The notes under the pieces were generated by a model. The model did no database searches, was not told the DNA's origin, and worked only from the letters and a program-made list of their open reading frames with translations. Position numbers and translations under genes: made by a program. Shown here in pieces: positions 50,892 to 61,517 of a DNA stretch of 64,000 nt. Numbering within the stretch: position 1 is the stretch's first letter; the number at the start of each line of letters is the position of its first letter. This DNA comes from Caecitellus pseudoparvulus. Its lineage: Eukaryota; Bigyra: Bicosoecida. Location of the stretch: contig CBFFRQ010000069.1 in NCBI GenBank assembly GCA_965644315.1, forward strand, positions 496,001-560,000, given 5' to 3'.

Positions 50892-53053
50892 TCATGAAGG
50901 GTTGTCGGGAGGACCGTCGCTGGCTGCAGCTCCCGCCGCCCCAGCTCGCTCCTGCAGTGCAACGACCCAGTTCAACACCCGGCTGTGCACTGCAAAGGCC
51001 AGGGTCTCCGCTGCCTGCCCAGGCAGGTCGCGGATGTCCAGACAACTCACGCCGACATGGGAAGTGTACATGGCCCGGCGCACTCCTTGCCTGCACAGCG
51101 CCAAGGTGCAGCTGGGGCAGGGCACAGCCTCTTCATACCCCACACCCAGCCCATCCAGCTCAACCACCCATGCTGTTGTTCCTTCAGCTGTGCTGATGGT
51201 GCTGTCGGGCGCCGGGAGCAGAACACCACGAGACGGCGCAGCATCGCTGCTGGCACCTGTCTGAGCACCCCCTCCCAACGTGTAGGCAGCTGTCTCAGCC
51301 TCTACGGCAGGCAAGGCAAGCCTGGACAGGCAGTGAACCTCAGCATGCATCACCTTGGCACGCCTGGACTTCCTCTGCTTCGTTGAAAGGGGTACTCCCA
51401 GAGCCTCTTGAGCAGAGGGCGGACGGGGAGTGCCTCGCCGCCACACAGTCGCTTCCTGCTCCCCGGTGCGCGGCCGCTTGGCGTGGGGCGGGTGAGTGTC
51501 GTCTTGCCGTGCAGCACTCCCTCGAATTGGAGCTGGGTAGAAACACTCGGCAAAGGGGATGTCTGTGCCCTTGGCAGGGCCTGGGAAACTGTGATTGTGC
51601 CCGGACACCAAAAGTGCGCCACCTATGTCTGCCAGCAGCACACAGCCGTGCTTGCTGCCTGGCTGATTCCCGAGGCCAGCTGCTTCCGCGGCCAGAAGAA
51701 GCGCTGCCTGGGCACTGCCAGGCGGCGGGCTCAGCACCGCGTCCACAGCTGCTTTGGATAGCAGGCCGCAGCTCACCAAACGCCGCAACATGCCCGGCTG
51801 CAGCGCAAACGGCAACAACGACGCATCTGCACCACCAGGCAGGTGCGCGCAGGCCACCCCCCAACCCATGTGCCGCACTGCTGGGGGCATGGCACGCAAG
51901 AGGTGGTGCACGCACTGCTTCGCATCCTCCTCCAGCCCCCCATCCAAACAAGCAGCCAGCACGGTGGCGTACGTGCGGCAGGTGGGCGCCAGGCAGCACA
52001 AGGCTGCGTCACTGGGCTTGTACAGACCAGTGTGACTGTGCACTCCCAGCTCCTCCAGGGGCAACGTGTCCGCTGGCACCATGTTCTTGGCAAGGCCGGG
52101 GGCAGCCTGGGCGCCGCCGCCAGGACTGGGCACCAGCGGAGGCGGCAAGGAGCCCACCACCCCCTCCCACCACCGAAGCACAGCGAGGACCTTCCCAGCC
52201 TTGCCGTGCTGCAGGGAGCTTTCGTCGCCCCCTTCAGCCCAGGCAGCCTGCACGCTGCGCACCAGGGCATCACTGTCCGCCAGCTCAGCGCTCGCGGCGG
52301 CACCGCGATTCACACACAGGGTGGACAGCTCGGCAGCCCCAGTCCAGGCGCCCACGCCAGCGCCCAGCACTATGGGGGGTAGGGAGCACAGACTCCCCCA
52401 GTCCGGACCCCCAGGCTCGTCGTGTGGCGCCACTGTGCCACCCACCTGCCGCAGAGCGTCCCAAAGCGCAGGAATGCTGCCGACAGGCAGGGCAGCCTGG
52501 TCAGTCGCAGGCAGTGCGTGCACAAGCGGGGCAGTGTATAGAGATGGCAAGGCGACTAGATTCTCAACTGCATGAATGCTGTGCTGCAGTGCTGGGAGCA
52601 AGGTCTGTCCCAGCGTCGGCGCCAGGTGCGCAGGCAAGCCCAGCGTGGCACCAGCGCCCAACACATCCCGGATGAACACTGGCAGTGTGGCAGTGGAGGC
52701 AGCCAGGATCGCCTTCATAATCCTGGACCGTGGGGGGGTATAGTGAGGGGGGTCGTCGCCGACTGTCCGGTGGCCAAGTGGCAGGAACCCGGCCCAACGC
52801 ACCCATTCAAGTCATCGGAGGCAACCGATTTCCGCAGCCGCAGCCGCCAGCCCAGCAGCGCCAGGGCAAAGGAGAAGTGCCAGGAGAGCAGCAGCTGTCG
52901 CATGCCCATGTTGAAGGTTCTGTGCGGCGCCATGGCCAAGACTTTGAAGGCTGCTTCCACATCCTGCACGTCCCGGGGCACCACAAACTTTGGCAGCTGC
53001 CGCAGCAGCTCCTGGGCCACCTTCGGCGGCGCTTTTTTCCCGGACCGCCCCAT
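50892..53053 (-). CDS. Cytidine/adenosine deaminase-fold protein
   Basis: Exon 1 is 53053-52803 (MGRSGKKAPPKVAQELL...), the intron 52802-52723 has a GTGCGT donor, a C-rich tract and a TCCAG acceptor, and exon 2 is 52722-50892; the phase-2 junction gives 693 residues. The C-terminal part has the zinc deaminase pattern: a hydrophobic strand GCVLLADIGGALLVSGHNHS, then HAE at 543-545 with the catalytic Glu retained, and PCPSC near 616-620, followed by GVRRAMYTSHVG. The order and spacing match tRNA adenosine or deoxycytidylate deaminases. Because ADAT3-type subunits lack the Glu, an active enzyme is more likely. The long N-terminal half (about 450 residues) has no domain I recognise. The substrate is unknown. 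Confidence 0.75.
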
Positions 53054-53388
53054 GCCTGCTGTGCGTGAAAGGGGGCAGCTGCTTCCCCACTAACGTGCAG
53101 TCAGGCGTGCAGTGTCCGGTCTAGGGATTTTTGCTTTTATTCCACAGTCCGAGATTGATCAAATAGAGTAAGTTCATCGCTCAGGGGGGGGTCAAGACCC
53201 AGACTGAACCTTCTCAATTACGTTTCCCGAGCCTTCTCAACCGGTTGGCCGACGCTTCTTGACAAAAACCACACACAACACCCTTCTAGTCACCCATCGC
53301 TGTCCATGTGCCTGTGAAAAGCCAGACGTACAAGTCTGTGGCTGCAGGTTGCTCCCTACCAAGCAGGACCTGCCACAGCACAGGCGCG
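53054..53388. promoter_or_regulatory. Divergent promoter region, deaminase and Tim44
   Basis: 335 bp between two divergent start codons. It includes a comparatively AT-rich patch (about 53125-53180, with TTTTTGCTTTTATT and AAATAGAGTAAG) in an otherwise GC-rich setting, probably the core of both promoters. No named element is recognised. Confidence 0.45.
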
Positions 53389-55019
53389 ATGTTGACAGCT
53401 GCCAGGCGCCTTGCGCTCGCCGCAGCTGCACTGCCTGCCAAGCGTGCTGTGTTCAGGCCTGTTGGGGCAGCTTCGCTATGTACGAAAGCTCCAGATGACG
53501 CAGAAAAGCCTGGGGTATTTGCGAAGTTCACGTCGTGGGTAAAGTCTCTGGATGAGGTGAGGCGCGGAATTGGAAGCGGAATACGAAGTCTGACATCACA
53601 GGACTCTCTCCCTACCTGCACTACACACGGCTGCTCTGCGCTGCAGGTGGAAGAGGAGGAAGAGGACGACCCGAAGAACGCCGTGGATGAGGCTGCTGAG
53701 GCGGTGCGTCAGTCTCCAGGCCATGCAGGCGGTTGCAGATCCCCACGTGCCTGTGTCGATGGCTCGCCCTCCGTGCACAGGCTGCGAAGAAGGCCCAAGA
53801 GACGACTGACGCTGCTACGAAGGCTGCCAAGGAGGCAGCTGCAGCTGCAGCGGCTGCCGCTGCGTCGGCATCTGCATGGGCCACCAACAGCACCAAGCAG
53901 TCGGGGAAGAAGGTGGATGGCAGCGGTGAAGGAGCAGGTGACGCTGGCTCCAGCTCCACTGAGCAGGGCTCTGCTCACTCTGCCAGCGCAGGGGCGTCGG
54001 AGGAAGAAGGGAAAGCTGCGCCCAAGCCCAAGTCCTTCATGCACACCCCCACAGGGCGTGTGCTGGCTGGCGTGCTGGGCATGCGAGTGCCCAAGGATGT
54101 CGCAGCGGGCGAAGGGTACGAATGGTACGAGTACTTGGACAGTGAGAGCGGCAAGATGGTGTACCGAAGCTCTGTGACTGGCAGCATCACAGACATCAAG
54201 CCTCACGACTTTGACGAGATGGCTGACGCTGTGAAGGAGGCCACCGGTCGCGACGCCCACCGCATCGTCACCAACACGGAGGCAGCATCCCTGGAGATCG
54301 TACGGGGCAAGCGCACGCGCTTCCAGATGTACTCAGACATGCTGCTGGAGCAGCCTATTATCCAGGGTGTCTTGGCTGCCGCAGATGAGGTGGGGGACAG
54401 CGCTGCTGGGCAGGCGGTGCAGAACATGCGCAAGCGGGCACGGGAGGTGCGAGAGGACTTGGAGACGAAACTGGAGACGAGCCAGCACCCACTGGTGTAC
54501 AACGCCCACTACGCCTACAGCACCATGTTCGCGGAGTCTGACCATGGGCGTGGCATGACAACCATGCTGGCCCTGGACCCGGGCTTCAACGAGGCAGACT
54601 TTGTTGAGGAAATGACGGAAGAGATCGTGCCGAACCTGGTGACTGCCTTCCTTCGCGGGGACCGCAAGATGCTGGAGCACCTGTGCACGCCTTCAGGTCT
54701 CATGGGCATGAAGCCCGTCTTGAAGCAGCGCGAGGCGGAAGGCGTGCATGCCGACCCCACCGTGCTGTCGGTAGACAGTGTGGATTTGTACACAATGCGG
54801 CAAGAGGCGGGGAACACACCCATCGCCGTCGCGACGTGCCAGGTGCAGCAGATTCACTGCATTCGCAACGCAGCTGGCGAAGTGGTGGAGGGCAGCGAGG
54901 ACACCGTGAAACAAGTGACGTACATGCTGGCCATGCAGCGGCAGTGGGACGAGGGTGGCTTGGGCCTCGTGTGGCGCGTGGCAGAGGTCAGCATGACCGA
55001 CGGCCAGCTGTACCTGTAG
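53389..55019 (+). CDS. TIM44: Mitochondrial inner-membrane import subunit Tim44
   Basis: Tim44 tethers mtHsp70 to the TIM23 channel on the matrix side and drives preprotein import. Three exons (53389-53556, 53647-53703, 53781-55019) encode 487 residues; introns are 90 and 77 nt with GTGAGG and GTGCGT donors and CAG acceptors, all in phase 0. The start MLTAARRLALAAAALPAKRA is a matrix presequence. The central region is a charged Ala/Glu/Lys helix. The conserved C-terminal domain shows MLALDPGFNEADFVEEM, EIVPNLVTAFLRGDRKMLEH, DSVDLYTMRQEAGNTPIAVA, IHCIRNAAGEVVEGSEDTVK and YMLAMQRQWDEG, the usual Tim44 order. It ends 33 bp from the stop of the convergent substrate-binding protein gene. Confidence 0.93.
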
Positions 55020-55052
55020 ACTGCAGCGCCAAGTGCAAGAATGCACCCCCCT

Positions 55053-56400
55053 TCAGTTTTCTGTGACTGCTTGCACACCGCCGTACCTGGACAGGTGAGC
55101 CCGCACCGCCGCCAGAGCTGCCTGCTTCTTGTCTCGCCAGGCTCGGTAGTCAGCTTCACAGCTGAATGTGTGTCCACACACATAGATCGACCAGGCTTCA
55201 GAGCCACTGGTGGCTGTGCCGGCCCTGCGTCGAGGAGGTGAAGGCGGGCTGGCTCCGACCCCTTGGTCAGACGAAGCCGGCAGCACCGGCGAGGCGGGAG
55301 GCTTGCTCGGCGGCGTGGCTGACGTGGCATCAGTGCTGACAAAGTCAGGGTGCACCAACGAGGTGGCTTCCGCCACCTGATCCACGCTCAGAACGCCAAC
55401 GCGGCACAGCGCCGTCATAACGTCCTCCAGGATTTGCGCTTCGACGTGGCCAGTGGAGGCGTATGTCACGGTGGCGAACCAAGCCTGAGCATCGGCGTGC
55501 TTCAGCCCGTAGTGTGCCGCAACCTCTGCAATGCTTGCTTTGGCATCTGCTTTGAAGGCAGCACATGCCTGGCGCACGACGTGCAGCATGCGGTGCAGAG
55601 GCGCCAGGTTCTGGTCCACCCACCCACGCCTTGCAGCAATCATGAAGCAGGGCCAGGGGGTGGGAATGTCCCCCACGTGCGTTACTTCTCGGGCCAGCCA
55701 GAACGGCTTGGTGGTGAAGTGCTCCCAAAGGAAGTACCCAGCCTCCCCCTCGTTCACTCCTCGTCGCAGGCCAGTGAAGTCTCCCAGCACCTTGAAATCC
55801 AGAGAGGACGCATCCCAACCTTCGCGTTCTGCCAGCAGGAAAGCCATCAGGTGGGATCCTGATCCCAGCCTGGACACCCCAACTGGCGTGCCGGAGAGGG
55901 AGGACAGCTCTCCTTCACATGTGCCTGCAGCCACAATGGACCACAAGAGGGGCGAGGTCACGAAGGGCGAGATGATGACGACATCATCATCCGATCCATC
56001 GTTCCCATTCAGCATGTTGGCGATGATGCCCTCGGTCAGCGCGATGGCAACGTCCACCTGTCCCCCCCGCAGTGCAGCCATCATCGCTCCAGTGCCGCCC
56101 GGCACGTTGTGCCACGTGACCTGCACAGGGGAAGCAAGCACAGGATGGAGAGTGGAAAACATGCTTGGAACGCCACAATGGGCGCCCGCTGGGCAAAAAT
56201 CCCGCTTACAAGGCTTGCAGACAGCGTACAGAAGGTGGAAACGCGACAGCAACATTTTCCGCACCACGCCAACTCACACTCAAGCCTTGCTCAGCCCACA
56301 GGCCTTGCTCCCGAGCCATGTGCCAGGGACGGTTGAAGTGCTCGGGAACACCCCCCACATTGACGTGCACCAGCGCAGTGGGCCCGACTGAGGCTGCCAT
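55053..56400 (-). CDS. NMT1/Ca3427-like periplasmic-binding-fold protein
   Basis: Exon 1 is 56400-56278 (MAASVGPTALVHVNVGGVPE...), the intron 56277-56121 has a GTGAGT donor and GTGCAG acceptor, and exon 2 is 56120-55053, giving 396 residues in phase 0. The fold is the type-2 substrate-binding protein related to thiamine-pyrimidine synthase NMT1 and fungal Ca3427: GGVPEHFNRPWHMAREQGLW, then WHNVPGGTGAMMAALRGGQV, VAIALTEGII, FVTSPLLWSIV and GVSRLGSGSHLMAFLLAE. There is no signal peptide, so it is probably cytosolic. A tail of about 90 residues follows the fold: a Pro/Ser linker, then YVCGHTFSCEADYRAWRDKK. The ligand is unknown; the family is thought to bind small organic or nitrogenous compounds. 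Confidence 0.82.
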
Positions 56401-56722
56401 GGTGCGCTGCCTCCGCCTCGTCCGAGTCTGCACCTTCCCTCACGTTATCGAGGACGGCCAGGCAGAATCTAGCTTCTCGGCACTGCGAGCTCAGTGCAGC
56501 CCTCGCCCAAGACAAGCAAGCAGCTGCTGGAAACCCAATCCATGTCGGGATAGGCAGAGGTAGTTCTTCAGGCGGTGGGATTTTTTGGCAGGGGAGTGAT
56601 GTGCCTGCCTCTCTCTCTGCTACGCTGTACCGGCCGTCAAAACCCAACGCTACGAACCAACCCTGCAACCTGAGGGCTCCTTCTGCACAGCTTGCCCCTG
56701 CTGTGCAGATTGCGAAGTGCAA
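56401..56722. promoter_or_regulatory. Divergent region, substrate-binding protein and LPCAT
   Basis: 322 bp between divergent starts at 56400 (minus) and 56723 (plus). It should hold both promoters and leaders. I see no further gene, RNA or repeat. Confidence 0.4.
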
Positions 56723-59443
56723 ATGAGGACCCGCACCACTCGCGGGACTGCCGACCAAGCTCTCGACGCGCCTCTGCTGTCGACGGCCTCAGTCCCAGGC
56801 ACAGCCGAAGCAGACCCGCAGCCCGTTGGCTCCGTTGCAAGCATGCTTGGCGAAGCGCCTTCCCCCACCCGCGCGACCACTGCCAGCGCCCTAAGGCAGC
56901 AGAAGCAAACGAGCAAGGGGGACATCCGCTTGAAAGATGGCGAAATCAACCCTTTCATGTCCACAGGAGCGCGGAACTGCTCCGAGCTTTCGTGAGCAGT
57001 GCACCCAATTGGCCCGCTCGATTGAGCAGGCGTTGCAGCACCCCTGATTACCCGCGATCCGCAGATGTGGAGAGCTGGCCACGATGATCATCCTGTGCTT
57101 GACTGGCGTCGTGCTCCTCCGCATCATCATCGTTGCTTGTGAGGAGCTCGCAACGTGTCTCGGCGTTGCTTGCGACTTCCGCTCCACCCCGCCGTTTGCC
57201 TGGCGCAGTGGCCTTGCTGCTGATGCTGATCTGGATCAATGTGGTCATGTGCTGTTTTACACCTTATGACGAAGAAGGGAACCTTGTGTGCGTTTGCCTG
57301 CTCTCCTCACCGCTGACGGGCTGGTGATCGCACCCGCCTCTCGATGCCCTGGCGCAGACATATGCACCCCTGCAGGCGCCTGTGCCTGCAGCCCATCTCG
57401 TGGGGTGCACGCACTATCCTCTTTGCCTACGGCTACATGTGGATCACGGAGGAGTTTCCTGAGGGGACGGGGGCTTGCTGTGGCTGTGGAACTCGCTTCC
57501 CCAGGGACTTCAACGCGCTGCAGGTGGATGGCGGCACACGGGCAGGCACACCTGGGCAGTCCCTGCCATGGATGCAGAGCCGCAGAGGCTGCCAGTTCTG
57601 CAGTTCCTGCGAATGCCCCTATCATTCCTGCTTCGATGCGTGCCTGTGGGATGGCTGCTGTGTCTGCGGGTACCTGCGTCGGCGGGACATCCCGCGCATC
57701 GTCGTGGGCAACCACGTCACCTTCCTGGATGCCTTGTTCATGGCCAGCCGCCTCATCCCCACCTTTGTCATGCAGGCAGACATCGTCAATTTCCCCGTCA
57801 TTGGGGCGGCCTTGGGCGCGCTGCAGCCCATCCTCGTTCCCCGCACCAAGGAGCAAGCTGCGCGCTTACCCCGACCCCGCACCCAGCTGGTGAACCGGGC
57901 GCAAGACCCTGCTGCCATCCACTTCCCACCTGTGTTGCTGTTTCCCGAAGGCACGACGTCCCACCCAGGCACTGTGATGCAGTTTCAAAACGGCGCCTTC
58001 CTCCCAGGTCGCACGGTGCAGCCAGTGGCGCTGCACTACAAGTGGAAGCGCTTTGACCCCACTTGGTCCGGAGACATCGGCCCCATCTGGCTGGCTTGGC
58101 GGTGCATCACCACTGTGTACAACACACTGCACGTGCAGTACCTGCCCCCGTACATGCCTTGCGCTGAGGAGGCGGCAGACCCCACCGCCTTTGCGCGCAG
58201 TGTGCGGGATAGCGTCGCTGCAGCGTTGGGCTCAGCCACCATGGACCTGTCTGACAAAGATTCTGTGTTGGTCTCTGACCTCATTCGGACGCATGGCCTG
58301 GGGAACTATGCGCTGGCGAATATCCTGTCCACGTTGGGCACTCGCCAGGCGGCCTACGCAGTCAAGCAGCATTACCGCGATCTCGCGAAGCTAGTGAGCA
58401 AGTTCCGCGAAGCTGATGAAGACGCCGACGGGCGCATCAATGTGACACAGTTTCAGCAAGTCATGTGTGCGCCCATGAATGCCCCAGGCCTGGACGAAAC
58501 GCAGGGCGGCATGCCCACGACCTTGGAGGAGCGGAACTTGCACACGCTCTTCGCGCTGTTTGACACGGATGGAGACGGGTACATAAACTACAGAGAGCTT
58601 ATTCTTGGCATTGCCACGGCACTCGGTCGAAACGAGGCTGTTGACGCGCAAGACACCGCGATCACCGTCTCGGCCCGCAGTGAGGAGGACTCCTCGCCGT
58701 GGTCCATCGACCTTGACGTGCCGGAGAGCGTCCGCGCCCAGCTGGAAATCGCCTTTGCGGTGTATGACAGCAATGCTGATGGCATGGTTTCCATCTCAGA
58801 GCTGACAAAGGTCATGCTGCGCTTGCAGTTGGCTGCACAAGCCAGCGCTGCCGTGCAGGCAAGCGTGTCTTCGCCCGGCACCAGTGCTCGTGAGCAAGAG
58901 TCTTCCTCTCAAGTCGCCCCTGCCGAGGTGGGGGGAACCCTGCCAGGTGCCCGGCTTGCCGGCACACCCTTACCGCCCGGCGCAGAAGCTGCCGCCCTCG
59001 GCATCGTGCAAGCACGCCTCGGCCAGCTGCTGCAGGTGGTGGACTGGGGAGAGCACCAGCCCCGCCACGCTGATGGATCCGAGTGGAAGCCCGGGCAGCC
59101 CTATGATGACGTGAAGCTGTCGTTTGAGCATTTCGTGAGGCTCGCCCTGAAGGTCCGCCCACTGGAGCCCAGGGCGCACCTTGACGTGGAGGAGGGCGGC
59201 GAAGCCGCCGGCACGGACGTGCCACCACCCCCCGCTGAGCATCCCGAGGGCCCTCCACAGCTGCACACTCGCCAGGACTCGTTGGCTGAAGCGTGGACAC
59301 TTGTCGTCGGCTCAGCGGTCAAAGACTTGCATTCACAGGTGGGCCTCTCTCTCCCCGGCACCCCACGGGTCCCTGAGAGTGCGCGTGCAGCACGTCAGAT
59401 TGCGGGCGATGAAGAAGCCAAGGTGCACCCTCCAGCGCCATGA
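56723..59443 (+). CDS. LPCAT-like lysophospholipid acyltransferase with EF-hands
   Basis: Four exons (56723-56991, 57065-57138, 57209-57287, 57376-59443) encode 829 residues; donors are GTGAGC, GTGAGG and GTGCGT, and the phases sum correctly. LPCATs re-acylate lysophosphatidylcholine or lyso-PAF in the ER. Exon 1 ends after INPF, as in animal LPCATs. Splicing exons 2 and 3 rebuilds the membrane helix LCLTGVVLLRIIIVALALLL. Acyltransferase motif I is HVTFLD (His254 to Asp259) and motif III is FPEGT (330-334). Three EF-hands follow: EDADGRINVTQF (about 487), DTDGDGYINYRE (about 537) and DSNADGMVSISE (about 605). A Cys-rich insert of about 80 residues sits between the membrane helix and motif I. 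The C-terminal 200 residues are largely disordered. EF-hands suggest Ca2+ regulation. Confidence 0.9.
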
Positions 59444-60170
59444 CTGCATGCTCTGCACAGGGCATCGCCCCCGTCTTTGCCGGGCAGGTGGCAGCCCATC
59501 AAGCCTGCCGCCTCACCTGGTCGGGCTAGAACCTCCTCGGCCAAGTGCTTGGCGTAGCGTGTTACCTGTGATTTCATCAATTCACCTCAAGGGCTGCCTC
59601 CCAATGCCCTTGGTGTGGGCGAAACATGTCCTATTCAGGTGCGCAGCCAGAGGCCCCCCCCCACCCAACTTCGGTCGGTGGCGAGTTATGCTTTCAAGGC
59701 AAAGTTTGTGCTTGCCCACAATGATCTCTACGTTTGCACTACCTTCATGTGAGGGCTCATGCCACCTTCCCTTGCCTACGGCTGCTCTGCCCTGAGCACC
59801 TGGATCAACACTCCCATCCATCTCACTCTTTCCATACTTGTCGCAGCACTTGTACACCACAGATTCCCTGCTTTGCCTTTCCATCTTTCTAACATGGCAG
59901 CATCGCCTTCTGTAGGTGTGCGCGCCCGGCGTTTCCCGCGTCAGAGTTTCCACTTGACTCTCCCCACTCACAGCGCGCGACACTGCGAAGTACGAAGAAG
60001 AGCGGGAAGCAAGCCCACAGCACGAATCAACTAGAGACAATTCTCCTCGGCTCAGCTAGTCGGCGAGGGACGGAGAGCTGGGTTCGTTTCAGGGCTCCGG
60101 GTGAGTTCGGGGCTCCTTCTGGTTCGCTTCTGGCGCGGCGGATGATGACCTGCTGGCAAGCCCACCGCAG
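59444..60170. other. Intergenic region, probably with 5' exons of the SHIPPO gene
   Basis: 727 bp after the LPCAT stop. The right part has splice-like signals: an ATG at 59894 (MAASPSV) followed by GTGTGC, a CACAG acceptor near 59971, and a GTGAGT near 60100 preceded by RAP, which in phase would give RAPGPGTY with the exon at 60171. A 5' part of the SHIPPO gene is therefore likely here, but I cannot fix the exons. Confidence 0.4.
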
Positions 60171-61070
60171 GACCTGGGACCTACAGAATTCCTGACAGTG
60201 TCGGTCCACAAGCGCTTAGCACAGCGAGGAATCCATCTCAGGTTTGTACGTCGTGCATTTGAGATGTCTAGCAAGCGAGATTGGATGGCACGCACCCTCT
60301 ATGCACGATCCCTACAGCATTCGGCACTGCGCCCCAGCGGGACAGCGACGCCTTACTGTCTTCTACCCCTGGTCCAGGCGCGTACTACAACCCCAACGTA
60401 CAGCTGTCCCGTGTGCTATCGACTCAGAGGCGGGTCAAAGCGCCGGCGATGGCAGGCAGGGAGAAGTTCGGCGAACCAAGCCCGCTTGACGAGCGCAGCA
60501 CATACCCGGGGCCAGGTGCGTGCCGATCAGTCGTTTGTGTACACGAGCTGGTTTCACAGCCAGCTAGAATCTGCATGCACAGGAGCGTACCCCAATGCGA
60601 GGAACCCGATGCACGTGGCTGCGCCTTGCCCTCGCCTGCTCGGTAGGCTTCCAGACCCTCAGGGGCGAGAGACATCCAGAGAGACACCAGCCCCAGGGAC
60701 GTACAACATCTCCGGCGGTCTTGGGAAGCAAGTGATCAGCACGCGGAGCTCTGCAAGGTCTGCAAGCTTTGGGGTAGGCAGTCGGCCACCTGCTCAAGTT
60801 GCCGACAAGCATGGGTGCACTGCTGCACCAGGAGAGTACGCACTCCGCGACTCAATGGGAAGTCAAGCTCTTTCGACTAAACCTTCTGCTAGAGCTGCTA
60901 CGATTCGGTCTCGGCGCCAGCAGCCAACGAAGCCAGCAAGCAATAGAACTGGACCAGGCTGCTACGCCGTGCAGCAGGCGATGGGGAAGCAAGTGAGCAG
61001 CAGGCACCGATCAGGCCCTGCAGCATCGCTCTCAGGCCGAACCAAGTTTGGCAGCCCCTACTATATCTGA
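60171..61070 (+). CDS. SHIPPO/STPGR-repeat protein (flagellar type), 5' end unresolved
   Basis: SHIPPO repeats (PGPxY) occur in sperm-tail and axonemal proteins such as ODF3. Three exons can be supported: 60171-60241 (PGTYRIPDSVGPQALSTARN), 60338-60515 (STPGPGAYYNPNVQ ... STYPGPG) and 60655-61070. Introns are 96 and 139 nt with GTTTGT and GTGCGT donors and CAG acceptors, joined in phases 0 and 1. The last exon carries TPAPGTYNISGGLGKQV, AAPGEYALRDSMGSQAL and GPGCYAVQQAMGKQVSS, ending FGSPYYI. The PGxY signature recurs about six times at roughly 30-60 residue spacing. The repeats lie in different frames of the genomic sequence, which is what reveals the introns. The true start is upstream and not determined. 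A microtubule inner or outer dense-fibre role is inferred from the family. Confidence 0.75.
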   Translation, partial: DLGPTEFLTVSVHKRLAQRGIHLRFVRRAFEMSSKRDWMARTLYARSLQHSALRPSGTATPYCLLPLVQARTTTPTYSCPVCYRLRGGSKRRRWQAGRSSANQARLTSAAHTRGQVRADQSFVYTSWFHSQLESACTGAYPNARNPMHVAAPCPRLLGRLPDPQGRETSRETPAPGTYNISGGLGKQVISTRSSARSASFGVGSRPPAQVADKHGCTAAPGEYALRDSMGSQALSTKPSARAATIRSRRQQPTKPASNRTGPGCYAVQQAMGKQVSSRHRSGPAASLSGRTKFGSPYYI

Positions 61071-61517
61071 GCCGCTCCACCAGCGACTGGACCAGCCTGC
61101 TGTTGTGCGGGGACATCACCAGTCTGTACCTGCTTCATCGGCATCGTTCACGGAGGGGTGGTGCAGCCCTTTGCTAGAAGCAGAATGGCTGCCTTTGTCT
61201 TTCGACCCGCCACACACTTTTGTTTGATGGGATTGACCCGACAGTCGCGTGGTCAACATCGCCCCCCTGCCATGAGCACATATTGCACGTGGTTGCGTCA
61301 AGAGCTGGTCCCAGCGTGCACCATCACCAAACATCACAGGCCTGCGTCGCGACAGGACGGAGGTCCGGTCCCGACTGCGAGTTCTGCATAGAATCCAAGT
61401 TCCTCCAGGTGGGTGCAGCTTTCCAAACTTGCGGCGTCTCTCGCCCAGCACGGCGACGGTTGTGTCGCTGAGGCTGATTCCGCACCCCGCCGCTCGGCCT
61501 TGCCTTGCAGCACAAGC
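61071..61517. other. Upstream region and probable 5' UTR intron of the repeat gene
   Basis: 447 bp. Splice-like signals suggest a leader exon (about 61327-61405) ending CTCCAG before GTGGGT, and an acceptor CTTGCAG 7 nt before the ATG at 61518. Reading the leader in the ATG frame meets a TAG, so it would be untranslated. No separate gene is convincing here. Confidence 0.35.

Noticed and set aside
52715-53053. Independent 112-residue gene overlapping the deaminase start by ATGA
   Set aside because: A well-formed GT-AG intron joins its first 83 codons to the deaminase frame in phase; the remaining codons are the intron.
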